NCBI RefSeq assembly: GCF_007827955.1
Contig: NZ_VITR01000012.1
Location: forward strand, 62,001 to 126,000
Reading direction: 5' to 3'
Origin: Nitrospirillum pindoramense
Lineage (GTDB): Bacteria; Pseudomonadota; Alphaproteobacteria; Azospirillales; Azospirillaceae
DNA: 64,000 nt
A program made the translations under genes and the position numbers. Each line of letters begins with the position of its first letter. The first letter of the stretch is position 1. Of this stretch, positions 1 to 12,285 are shown piece by piece. Under the pieces are notes generated by a model. It did no database searches, was not told the DNA's origin, and saw nothing but the letters and a program-made list of their open reading frames with translations.

Positions 1-243
1 AAGGTGATTGGCATCCGCCCCGGCGAAAAGCTGCATGAGGTCATGATCACCGAGGATGACAGCCGCCAGACCTTCGAGATGGAGGACCGCTACGTCATCG
101 AGCCGGCGTTCAACTGGTGGACGCGGCAGGCCTACGTCAAGCTGGGCGCCAAGCCCGTGGCCGACGGCTTCAGCTACCGCAGCGACAGCAACACCGACTG
201 GCTGACGCCCGAACGCCTGGCCGTGCTGTTGCAGAGGCCGTGA
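1..243 (+). CDS. pseB: UDP-N-acetylglucosamine 4,6-dehydratase, C-terminal fragment
   Basis: The window begins inside this gene, and only its last 80 codons are visible, in frame from the first base. The stretch GIRPGEKLHEVMI followed by an acidic segment is the C-terminal signature of the PseB/FlaA1 branch of extended short-chain dehydrogenases, which convert UDP-GlcNAc to the 4-keto-6-deoxy-L-arabino sugar. This is the first step of pseudaminic acid synthesis in the cytoplasm. The catalytic and NAD-binding parts lie off the left edge. The stop codon overlaps the start of pseC by one base, so the two are translationally coupled. The family call is firm because of the motif and the pseC neighbour. 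Confidence 0.88.
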   Translation, partial: KVIGIRPGEKLHEVMITEDDSRQTFEMEDRYVIEPAFNWWTRQAYVKLGAKPVADGFSYRSDSNTDWLTPERLAVLLQRP

Positions 244-1460
244 TGGCCACACCCCCGCCCTTCCTGCCCTATGGCCGGCAAAGCATAGACGAGGACGACA
301 TCGCCGCCGTCGCCGCCGTGCTGCGGGGCGACTGGCTGACCCAGGGGCCCACCGTCAGCCGCTTCGAACAGGCCTTCGCCGACGTGGTGGGCGCCCGGCA
401 CGCCATCGCCTGCGCCAACGGCACCGCCGCCCTGCACCTGGCGTGCATGGCCCTGGACCTGGGGCCGGGGGACGCGATGGTGGTGCCCAGCGTCACCTTC
501 CTGGCCACGGCCAACGCCGCCCGCTATTGCGGGGCGGAGGTGGCGTTCGCCGACGTTGATCCCCTGACCGGCCTGATGGGCCGGGCGCAGGCGGAGGCGG
601 CACTGGCGCGGGCGGAGGCCGCCGGCTGGCGGGTGCGGGCCCTGGCACCGGTCCACCTGGCCGGCCAGGCGGCGGACATGGACGCCCTGGCCGACCTGGC
701 CGAAGCGCGCGGCCTGGCCCTGATCGAGGACGCCTGCCACGCCGTGGGCAGCCGGCGCGCCGGGCGCGGGGGGGACAGCATCGCCATCGGCGCCTGCGAT
801 CGGTCCGCCATGGCCTGCTTCTCCTTCCATCCCGTCAAGACCATCGCCGCCGGCGAAGGCGGCATGGTCACCACCAACGACGACGCCCTGGCGCGCGCCC
901 TGCGCCGCGACGTCAGCCACGGCATGGTGCGCGACCCGGCAGCCTTCCAGGACCGCGAGGCGGCCTTCGCCGCCGATGGTGCCATCAACCCCTGGTATTA
1001 CGAGATGCCGTCGCCGGGGTACAATTACCGCCTGACCGACATCCAGGCCGCGCTGGGCCTGAGCCAATTGGGCAAGCTGGACCGGTTCGTGGCCCGCCGG
1101 GCGGAGATGGCGGCCCGGTATGACGACCGGTTGGCGCCGTTGGCTCCCCTCATCCGGCCCGCCGGGCGCAGCGGCGGGACGCCCGCCTGGCACCTGTACG
1201 TGGCGTTGCTGGACTTCGCGGCGCTGGGCCGGGACCGCGCCGCCGTCATGGCGCAGTTGCGGGCGGCCGGTGTGGGCAGCCAGGTGCATTACATCCCGGT
1301 CCACCACCAGCCCTATTACCGGGCGCGCTATGGCCGCCTGGACCTGCCGGGCGCCGATGGCTGGTACGGCGCCTGCCTGTCCCTGCCGCTGTTCCCGGCC
1401 ATGACGGACGGCGACGTTGACCGGGTGGCGGCGGCACTGGCACGGCTGGCCGGGGCGTGA
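243..1460 (+). CDS. pseC: UDP-4-amino-4,6-dideoxy-N-acetyl-beta-L-altrosamine transaminase
   Basis: This 405-residue PLP-dependent aminotransferase of the DegT/DnrJ/EryC1 family performs the second step of pseudaminic acid synthesis, adding an amino group to C4 of the PseB product. The PLP-binding lysine is K199 in FSFHPVKT, followed by the glycine-rich AAGEGGMV. The N-terminal PYGRQSIDEDDI, the G-D-W-L-T-Q-G-P sequence and the ANGTAALH cofactor loop are typical of PseC. The start is ATG 243, which overlaps the pseB stop (TGATG). An upstream in-frame extension to 117 would lie entirely within pseB and is rejected. The length fits the family (about 380-400 residues). The next gene is on the opposite strand and its stop codon is directly adjacent. 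Confidence 0.92.
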   Translation: MATPPPFLPYGRQSIDEDDIAAVAAVLRGDWLTQGPTVSRFEQAFADVVGARHAIACANGTAALHLACMALDLGPGDAMVVPSVTFLATANAARYCGAEVAFADVDPLTGLMGRAQAEAALARAEAAGWRVRALAPVHLAGQAADMDALADLAEARGLALIEDACHAVGSRRAGRGGDSIAIGACDRSAMACFSFHPVKTIAAGEGGMVTTNDDALARALRRDVSHGMVRDPAAFQDREAAFAADGAINPWYYEMPSPGYNYRLTDIQAALGLSQLGKLDRFVARRAEMAARYDDRLAPLAPLIRPAGRSGGTPAWHLYVALLDFAALGRDRAAVMAQLRAAGVGSQVHYIPVHHQPYYRARYGRLDLPGADGWYGACLSLPLFPAMTDGDVDRVAAALARLAGA

Positions 1461-2699
1461 TCAGCCCGCCCGGGCGGCCAACCGGGCCAGTCGTTCCTGA
1501 TAGCCGGCCGGATAGAGGGCCAACTGGCGCTGCATGAGCGGGCCGCCTTCCTGGTTGGCTTCTCGGTAGGTGGCGACGGCTTCCTGGGATTGGCCGGCGC
1601 CATCCAGGACCATGGCCAGCAGCAGCTTGGTCAGGGGCTGGTTGGGCGCCTGCGCGCTGGCCTGCCGCAGGCTGGCCACCGCCTGGGCCAGGGCCCCGGT
1701 TTCAAACTCCACCAGACCCCGGCACTGGTTGGCGAAATAGTTGCGCGGCTCCCGCTGGCAACCCGCCTGGGCATGGGCCATGGCCTGCGCGGCATCCCCC
1801 CGGCGCAGCGCTACCACGGCGCGATAGCTTTCCGGCACGGCCCAGCCGGTATCGATCGCGGCGCACCGCGCGAAATGTTCTTCCGCCGCCGCCAGGTCGC
1901 CGGCGCACAGGTCGCGCATGCCCCATTGGTGCAGCAGGTTCTTGTCTTCGCCGCCGGATCCTGAATCGGCGAGGTAGCGCTCAATCTCCGGCAGCGCCTC
2001 CTGCGGGCGCACCAGCCGGACCAGGCAGCGGATGACCTGAAAGCGCAGGTCCGGGCGGGTGGGCACCAGCCGGCTGGCGACCTGCGCAGCCGCCAGCGCC
2101 AGTTCCGTGCGCTGCACCTGGCCATCATCCCAATAGGCGAACAGCGTGTTGGATACATCGGCGAGGGCGGTCGCCACATCCTCGGCGGAGGCCGCCGGGA
2201 TGTCCGTCCCCAAGGTCAGCGCGTGGGCCCAGGCGGCCAGCGCATCGCCGGCGCGGCCCTGGACCTGGGCGGCCAGGCCGGCCAGCGCCGGCACGCGGAT
2301 ATCGCTGGCGGGCGCCTGGTCCGCCACACGGCGGGCCCAGCCCCCCCCCTCCGCCTTGCCATCCTTCAGCAGCCGGGCGGCCAGGGCGGCGCAGCCGTCC
2401 AGCCAAAGGGCCGGCGCGCGGGCCTGCAGGTCAGCCTGGCGCTGGCGCGCCGCGTCGGCATGGCCCAGCCTTTCCTCGGCCAGCACCAGCAGGGGGTAGA
2501 CGATGGCCAGATCGGGCTGGATCTCCATCGCGCGCTGCAGGGCGCCGAGGGCCGCCTGGGCGTCGCCGCCCATCAGCAGGGCGATGCCCATCTCGAAATG
2601 ATAGTTGGCGAAGGTGGTCTGGCGTATGCGGTCCCGCCAGCGGCCGATCGCCGCCTCGTCCAGCGCGATTGCCGCCTGTGCCCCTGCCGTCACGCTCAT
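1461..2699 (-). CDS. TPR-repeat protein of unknown function
   Basis: This is a 412-residue alanine-rich, helical protein. Several degenerate tetratricopeptide repeats are visible, for example around residues 30-65 (FEMGIALLMGGDAQAALGAL) and 330-385, where A-L-A-Q-A-V-A-S-L and QEAVATYREA resemble TPR helices B. No catalytic domain or signal peptide is apparent, so it is probably a cytoplasmic scaffold. An AGGAG lies directly before ATG 2699, with AAGG slightly further upstream. It converges on pseC with no intergenic base. TPR proteins often sit in glycosylation loci, but there is nothing in this sequence that assigns it to that pathway. Confidence 0.7.
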   Translation of the reverse strand: MSVTAGAQAAIALDEAAIGRWRDRIRQTTFANYHFEMGIALLMGGDAQAALGALQRAMEIQPDLAIVYPLLVLAEERLGHADAARQRQADLQARAPALWLDGCAALAARLLKDGKAEGGGWARRVADQAPASDIRVPALAGLAAQVQGRAGDALAAWAHALTLGTDIPAASAEDVATALADVSNTLFAYWDDGQVQRTELALAAAQVASRLVPTRPDLRFQVIRCLVRLVRPQEALPEIERYLADSGSGGEDKNLLHQWGMRDLCAGDLAAAEEHFARCAAIDTGWAVPESYRAVVALRRGDAAQAMAHAQAGCQREPRNYFANQCRGLVEFETGALAQAVASLRQASAQAPNQPLTKLLLAMVLDGAGQSQEAVATYREANQEGGPLMQRQLALYPAGYQERLARLAARAG

Positions 2700-2776
2700 C
2701 TCCTGCCTTGGTCGACGCCGAACCGTCGGCGCACTCTATCAGGGCGCCCGGTCCCCAATCCATCGCCTATCAACAG

Positions 2777-6736
<3,960 letters not shown>

Positions 6737-6846
6737 CCGATTTTCCCCCTCAAGCCGGGACGTCCCGTCCCCGCCGATCATCACCGCCCCCTTTGTCGCA
6801 TCCGCCGCCACCGGCGTCCACAACGCGGACGGGGAGGCGCCGCGAC

Positions 6847-9027
6847 TTAGTCCGCGGCGCCCGCCACCACCTGGCCGCCGGCCGCGTGGTCCGTGCGTCG
6901 CCCCATGAGGCGGGAGGTGAAGTAGGCCAGCTCCAGGGCGGGACCCCGGGCACGGGCGGCATCGTCCAGGCCCCGGGTGCCGTGCCCGCCCTCGTCGCTC
7001 TCATAGAACAGCACCGGCTTGCCCAGCGCCTCCATGCGCGCGGCGAACTTGCGGGCGTGGCCGGGGCCCACGCGGTCGTCGTGGGTGGCCGTCATGATCA
7101 GCGTTTCCGGATAGGTCCGGGTCGGGTCCAGCCGCTGATAGGGGGAGATGCTGGCCAGGAAGGCGCGCTCCTCCGGCACGGAAACGCTGCCATACTCCGC
7201 CACCCAGGACGCGCCGGCGGCGATGGCCTCATACCGCAGCATGTCCAGCAGCGGCACCTTGATGGCGACGGCGCCCCACAGATCCGGGTGCTGGGTCAGG
7301 GCGACGCCCATGAGCAGCCCGCCATTGGACCCGCCGCTGATGCCCAGCCGGGCGGACCGGGTCACCTGGCGGCTGATGAGGTCGCGCGCCACGGCGGTGA
7401 AATCGTCGAAGGACTTTTGGCGGTGCGTCTTCAGCGCGGCCTCATGCCAGGCGGGCCCGAATTCCCCCCCGCCCCGGATGTTGGCGACGACATAGACGCC
7501 GCCCCGGTCCAGCCACAGCTTGCCGATGGTGGCGGAATAAGCGGGCAGGCGCGACAGGTTGAAGCCGCCATAGGCCGTCAGCAGGGTCGGGTTGTCACCG
7601 TAAAGAGCCATGTCCTTGCGGTGGACGATGAAGTAGGGGATGGCGGTGCCGTCGGTGGAAACGGCCTGCCACTGATCGACGGTATAAGGGCTGGCGTCGA
7701 AGCCGGGCGTGCCGGCCTTGACCAGCGTCGCGGCGGCGCTGTCCAGGTCCACGCTCCACAGCGCCTGCGGCGTCAGGAAGCCGGCCACGGACACGGTGAG
7801 CTTGTCCTTGTCCTCGCTGCTGGACTTGATGCTGATGGCCGACATGTCCGGCAGATCGACGCGCTGGGCCTTCCAGCCACCGTCGGCCCGGGTCAAAATG
7901 GTCAGGCGGCCGCGCACGTTCTCGTCACTGGTGACCACCAGGTGCGACCTGGCCTTCACCAGGTTGGTCACGGCCTCATGCGGGCCGGGCAGGTAGACGG
8001 GGGCCGCCCGCAGCTTGGCCGGCTCATGCCGGGCGGCGTCCAAATCCACCGAGACGTAAGAACCGCCGGGAAAGGTGCGGCCGGTGGCCGCCTGCCAGTC
8101 CTGGCCCAATTTCACCACCAGTTGCCCGTTGGCCAGGACCGCCAGTTCCGCCAGCGGCGGCAGGCCCAGCCGCAGGGTGCGGCGGCCCTCCACCAGATAA
8201 TGCTCCGTCGTGAAATAGGTGGGCCGGCGCACCAGCACGATGGCGCGGTGGCCCTGGCGGTCGCGGAAGACGGCCGGACTGACGGAGGTGTCGGTGACCA
8301 AGCCCCGGAAGATCTCATGCGCCTCTTCCAGCCGCTGGCCGCGCTGCAGAACCTTGACCACATAGGGGTAACCGGCGCGGGTCATCGCCGTGCCGCTGGA
8401 ATCCCAGCCCCGGGCCACCAGCAGGGTGTCGTGGTCCAGCCACACCACCGTCTGCTTCGCGTACGGCAGATGGAAGCCACCGGGCACATAGGCCTTGGCC
8501 GCCGGATCGTATTCCCGCACCTCCACCGCGTCCTCGCCGGTGCGCGACAGCGACACCAGGCAGGTCCGCCCCACCACCACCGGTTCGGCGCCCGGGGCCG
8601 GCGGGGGCGCGTCCGGATCGAGCGTGCCGAAGCAGTTGGAACCGGCGTACACGTGGCGCACGCCGTCGATGGTGGTGACGGCCGGGTCCTTGCCGTCCAC
8701 CGCCCCGCCAGAGGGCAGGGCGCCGCTCCCCCCCTCTTCCGAGGCCTCCTGCGCCAGCAGGGTGGCGGTGGTCGTGAAATCGGCCAGCGGGGCGTCCCGC
8801 GTCAGTTCAGCTAGGGTGCGCGCGTTCTGCTGCGCGACCCAGGCCAGCGCGTCCGGCGCGTTGGCGTTCTCCAGCCAGGCGTAGGGATCGGTATAGGTGG
8901 ACGACAGGCCCGACAGCGGCGGGGCAGCGTCCACAGGGGGATTGGTCGCGCACGCCGCCAGGGACAGCGCCAAGGCCAGGGCGGGAAGAACGCGCGCCAG
9001 GATGGGGAAACGGGTCGGGGACGGCAT
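6847..9027 (-). CDS. prolyl oligopeptidase family serine peptidase, lipoprotein
   Basis: This 726-residue S9A-family peptidase has an N-terminal beta-propeller and a C-terminal alpha/beta hydrolase domain. The catalytic triad is visible: S567 in GGSNGGLLMG, D650 in HDDRV and H682 in EGGHG. From ATG 9027 the protein begins with a hydrophobic signal ending LSLAACATN, a lipobox that predicts a lipid anchor in the periplasm or outer membrane. This is unusual for a family often cytoplasmic. In-frame codons upstream of 9027 would destroy the signal. It likely cleaves short proline-containing peptides after uptake. It is a paralogue of the next gene upstream in transcription, and the two are separated by a terminator hairpin. 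Confidence 0.92.
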   Translation of the reverse strand: MPSPTRFPILARVLPALALALSLAACATNPPVDAAPPLSGLSSTYTDPYAWLENANAPDALAWVAQQNARTLAELTRDAPLADFTTTATLLAQEASEEGGSGALPSGGAVDGKDPAVTTIDGVRHVYAGSNCFGTLDPDAPPPAPGAEPVVVGRTCLVSLSRTGEDAVEVREYDPAAKAYVPGGFHLPYAKQTVVWLDHDTLLVARGWDSSGTAMTRAGYPYVVKVLQRGQRLEEAHEIFRGLVTDTSVSPAVFRDRQGHRAIVLVRRPTYFTTEHYLVEGRRTLRLGLPPLAELAVLANGQLVVKLGQDWQAATGRTFPGGSYVSVDLDAARHEPAKLRAAPVYLPGPHEAVTNLVKARSHLVVTSDENVRGRLTILTRADGGWKAQRVDLPDMSAISIKSSSEDKDKLTVSVAGFLTPQALWSVDLDSAAATLVKAGTPGFDASPYTVDQWQAVSTDGTAIPYFIVHRKDMALYGDNPTLLTAYGGFNLSRLPAYSATIGKLWLDRGGVYVVANIRGGGEFGPAWHEAALKTHRQKSFDDFTAVARDLISRQVTRSARLGISGGSNGGLLMGVALTQHPDLWGAVAIKVPLLDMLRYEAIAAGASWVAEYGSVSVPEERAFLASISPYQRLDPTRTYPETLIMTATHDDRVGPGHARKFAARMEALGKPVLFYESDEGGHGTRGLDDAARARGPALELAYFTSRLMGRRTDHAAGGQVVAGAAD

Positions 9028-9105
9028 GGGGACGCGACAGCCTCGGCGGATCGGAACCCGCCCCCGGCGCACCGGCGCGGACGCCGGCGTCAGGGGAACG
9101 GTGAA

Positions 9106-9131
9106 ACGGGGCCGGAAACATCCGGCCCCGT
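9106..9131 (-). terminator. hairpin between the two prolyl oligopeptidase genes
   Basis: An 11-bp perfect stem (ACGGGGCCGGA and its complement) encloses a four-base loop. It lies 15 bases past the stop of the upstream peptidase gene. Read on the minus strand the stem is followed by a short T stretch (TTTC), so it is a moderately good intrinsic terminator. The lower peptidase gene therefore probably has its own promoter. Confidence 0.6.
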
Positions 9132-9145
9132 CCCATGGTTGATCC

Positions 9146-11281
9146 CTAATCCTTGAGTTTCCGTAAAAGGTAGGTGAATTCCAGCGCCTGCCGGCGGGCG
9201 GTCTCCTTCAGGTTGGCGCTGGCGGCGTGACCACCCTCGGTGTTCTCGTAATAGAGGAAGGGCAGACCCATCTCCTTCATCTTGGCCGCCATTTTGCGGG
9301 CATGGCCGGGATTCACGCGGTCATCCTTGGCCGAGGTGACGAACAAGGGTTCCGGATAGGTCACGCCTGCCTTGAGGTTATGGTAGGGCGAGATATGGGC
9401 CAGGAAGGCCCGCTCTTCCGGGATGGCCGGATCGCCGTACTCACCGATCCACGAGGCGCCGGCGCCGATGACGGGGAAGCGCAGCATGTCCAGCAGCGGC
9501 ACCTGGATGACGACGGCGCGCCACAGTTCCGGATGCTGGGTGAACTGCACCCCCATCAGGAGGCCGCCGTTGGACCCGCCCTCGATGCCCAGCCGACGGG
9601 TGCTGGTCAGCTTGGTGGCGATCAGGTCACGGGCCACGGCCACGAAGTCATCATAGATGGTCTGGCGCTTGGTCTTCAGGCCGGCCTCATGCCAGGCGGG
9701 GCCGAACTCCCCACCGCCCCGGATGTTGGCCAGGACGTAGGCGCCGCCCCGTTCCAGCCACAGCTTGCCGGCGGTGCCCAGGTAGTGGGGCAGCATCGGC
9801 ACCTCGAACCCGCCATAGGCGTACAGCAGGGTGGGGGTGGAGCCGTCGAAGGGCACGTCACGCGGCCGCACCACGAAGTAGGGAACGCGGGTACCATCGC
9901 TGGACACCGCCTCGCGCTGTTCCACCACCGCCTTGGACGCGTCGAAGCGCGGCGGGGAGGATTTCAGCTTTTCCACCTTGCCCGTGTTGGTATCCACCAG
10001 CGACAGGGTCAAGGGTTCCAGGAAGCTGGCGACGGTGACGAACGCGCGGTCATGGTCACGGTCGGCACCGGTGATGGTGACGTCGGCGTTGTCCGGCAGT
10101 TGCAGCAGGGCGCGGCGCCAGGTGCCGTCGGCGTTGCGGTCGGCCACGTAGAGCCGGCCCTTCACATTCTCGGTCAGGCTGAGCAGCAGATGGTGCTTGG
10201 TGAAGTCCACGCCGGTCAGGCCCTCCCGCGCGGTGGGGGCATAGACCACCACCGGGTGCAGATGGTCCGGATCGGCCGTGGCCGCCGCCAGATCCACCGC
10301 CACCACGGAGCCCTGGCTGACGGCGGTGCCGCCGGCGTCCCAATCCTGCTTGACCTCGACGATCAACTGGCCGTCATGCAGGCCCTGGACCTGGACCTTC
10401 AGCGGCAGGGCCAGGCGCTTGGGCTGGCCGTCCGCCAGCAGGTAGGTCTCCGCCTCGAAGAAGCTGAGGTTGCGGATGATGAGGGTGGCCTGGTGGCCCT
10501 GGGCATCGCGCAGGGTGGTCGCGCCGACCGACATGTCGGTCGGCTGGCCGTGGAACACCTCCTTCGCCTGCTCCAGCGGCTGGCCGCGCTTCAGCGACTT
10601 GATGACCAGGGGGTAGCCCGCGTTGCTCATGGTGCCGGGGCCCCACTCGCGGGCCACCAGCAGGGTTTCCGTGTCGGCCCAGGCCACCGTCTGCTTGCCG
10701 CGCGGCAGGCTGAAGCCGCCGGGCACGAAGGCCCGCGTCTTCATGTCGAATTCGCGCAGGGTGACCGCGTCCTCGCCGCCGTTCGACAGGTGGACGACGC
10801 AATGGCGGCGGGTTTCCTCGTCGCAGTCCGTGCCCTTGAACACCCACTTCACGCCCTCGGCCTTGGCCAGCGCATCCACGTCCAGCACAGTCTGCCAGTC
10901 GGGCTTTTCCTTGCGGAAGCTGTCCAGCGTGGTGGTGCGCCACAGCCCCTGCACGTGGTCGCCGTCCTGCCAGAAATTGTAGACGGCCTCACCCCGGAAG
11001 CTGACGACGGGCACCCGGTCCTTGCTCTCGGCGATGGCGGTCGCCTCGGCCAGCAGGGTCGGGTAGCGCGGATCGGCCTGCAGCACGGCGGTGGAACGAT
11101 CCGTCTCCGCCTTGGCCCAGGCCAGGGCGTCGGCGTTGTTCATATCCTCCATCCAGGCGCGGCTGTCTTCCGGGATGCCATTCCCGGGGGCGCTTGTGGT
11201 CGGTGCGGAATCGGCGAAGGCGGCGGTCGCCCCCAGCAGCAAGCCGGGCGACAGCAGAAGTGCGCTGATCGTGTTTTTCAT
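9146..11281 (-). CDS. prolyl oligopeptidase family serine peptidase, exported
   Basis: This 711-residue S9A peptidase is a paralogue of the gene at 6847-9027. The triad is S570 (GIEGGSNGGLLMG), D653 (KDDRV) and H685 (EGGHA). From ATG 11281 it opens with MKNTISALLLSPGLLLG and a TAAFADSA cleavage region, a classical Sec signal peptide without a lipobox, so it should be soluble in the periplasm while its paralogue is lipid-anchored. The start six bases... upstream codons at 11290 and 11335 add only a hydrophilic arginine-rich stretch and are less likely. The roughly 720-residue length is normal for the family. The tandem pair suggests periplasmic digestion of peptides imported by TonB receptors such as those at 35-42 kb. 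Confidence 0.92.
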   Translation of the reverse strand: MKNTISALLLSPGLLLGATAAFADSAPTTSAPGNGIPEDSRAWMEDMNNADALAWAKAETDRSTAVLQADPRYPTLLAEATAIAESKDRVPVVSFRGEAVYNFWQDGDHVQGLWRTTTLDSFRKEKPDWQTVLDVDALAKAEGVKWVFKGTDCDEETRRHCVVHLSNGGEDAVTLREFDMKTRAFVPGGFSLPRGKQTVAWADTETLLVAREWGPGTMSNAGYPLVIKSLKRGQPLEQAKEVFHGQPTDMSVGATTLRDAQGHQATLIIRNLSFFEAETYLLADGQPKRLALPLKVQVQGLHDGQLIVEVKQDWDAGGTAVSQGSVVAVDLAAATADPDHLHPVVVYAPTAREGLTGVDFTKHHLLLSLTENVKGRLYVADRNADGTWRRALLQLPDNADVTITGADRDHDRAFVTVASFLEPLTLSLVDTNTGKVEKLKSSPPRFDASKAVVEQREAVSSDGTRVPYFVVRPRDVPFDGSTPTLLYAYGGFEVPMLPHYLGTAGKLWLERGGAYVLANIRGGGEFGPAWHEAGLKTKRQTIYDDFVAVARDLIATKLTSTRRLGIEGGSNGGLLMGVQFTQHPELWRAVVIQVPLLDMLRFPVIGAGASWIGEYGDPAIPEERAFLAHISPYHNLKAGVTYPEPLFVTSAKDDRVNPGHARKMAAKMKEMGLPFLYYENTEGGHAASANLKETARRQALEFTYLLRKLKD

Positions 11282-11399
11282 GAACCCCATCCGTGATGGC
11301 GGTCGTCCGCTGCCACGGACCGGCCGCCGCCCCACTGTCTATGCCCCTTGGTCGGGGACCGGATAGTAGTGGGTCAGGACGGGGACGGATGCAATATCC

Positions 11400-11425
11400 T
11401 GATTGGGGCAACTTGATTGGGGCAA
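11400..11425. repeat. tandem 12-bp direct repeat, possible operator
   Basis: TGATTGGGGCAA occurs twice with a 14-bp period, between the end of the XRE-cupin gene and the start of the exported peptidase gene. The spacing is slightly more than one helical turn. It may be a regulator site controlling the peptidase, but there is no direct evidence. Confidence 0.4.
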
Positions 11426-11437
11426 ATCCGCGCGGGC

Positions 11438-12052
11438 TCAGGCGTCCGCGTCACCGGCGTCGATCACCCCATCCGGCGCCTTGCGGAAGATGGAAGGCGT
11501 GCCGACATACAGCAGCACCGCGTCCCGGTCGGATGTGTTGCGGGCGCCATGCGGGTGCAGGGCGTCGAAATGCAGGCTGTCGCCGGGTCCCAGCCTGGCC
11601 TGGGTATTGCCCACCACGCCGGTCACGTCCCCCTCGATGACATAGAGGAAATCCTCCCCCTTGCGCTGGCCGGTGGGGAAGGCGTGCCCGGGCGGCACCC
11701 GCATCAGGACGATGTCCAGCTTGCGGTCCGCCAGGTCGCTGGCCAGGTCGATGTAGTCCACCGGACCATCGGCCTGGATATGCCGGGGCTTGGCCGCGCG
11801 GTGCACGATGGTGCCGCCGTCCGGCACTTCCATGAAATAACTGAGGTCCACGGTCAGCGCGTCGGCCAGCGCCAGCAGCGACACCAGCGACGGCACGCTC
11901 AAGTCGCGTTCCGCCTGGCTGATGAAGGGGGCGGACAGGCCGGACAGGTGGGCCAGCTGTTGCAAGGTCAGGCCCAGCGCCTTGCGCCGGGCGCGGATAC
12001 GGTCGCCCATCGGCATCTGACGCCGCCGGTCGGCGGTGCTGGCGATCTGCAT
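11438..12052 (-). CDS. XRE-family regulator with C-terminal cupin domain
   Basis: This 204-residue transcription factor has a helix-turn-helix at about residues 15-70 (LGLTLQQLAHLSGLS, then FISQAERDLSVPSL). A small cupin barrel follows at about 125-190 (GEDFLYVIEGDV, then LGPGDSLHFDALHPHG). Regulators of this layout sense a small ligand in the cupin and control nearby metabolic or transport genes. The ATG at 12052 has a strong AGAGGGGG site eight bases upstream. It is co-oriented with the two peptidase genes, which are downstream and may be targets. The ligand cannot be read from sequence. Confidence 0.9.
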   Translation of the reverse strand: MQIASTADRRRQMPMGDRIRARRKALGLTLQQLAHLSGLSAPFISQAERDLSVPSLVSLLALADALTVDLSYFMEVPDGGTIVHRAAKPRHIQADGPVDYIDLASDLADRKLDIVLMRVPPGHAFPTGQRKGEDFLYVIEGDVTGVVGNTQARLGPGDSLHFDALHPHGARNTSDRDAVLLYVGTPSIFRKAPDGVIDAGDADA

Positions 12053-12285
12053 GGCAAAGCCCCCTCTTGCCCCGGGCCCCCCATGGCCGGGTCCGGCCGC
12101 GCTTCCCGGGTTTGCCCCAGGACGGCGATGCCGGCTGAACAGTTGTTCCCTCCTGTAAAGGGCGCGGCCCTTATGGTAAAGCCGGCAACCCCAGCCCCCG
12201 CCGCATAGCCGCGACGCCCCCGACGGGATGGTTCAAAATTATTCGTGAATCAAATATTTGACGATGACGCGTCTGAAGTGGCGCC

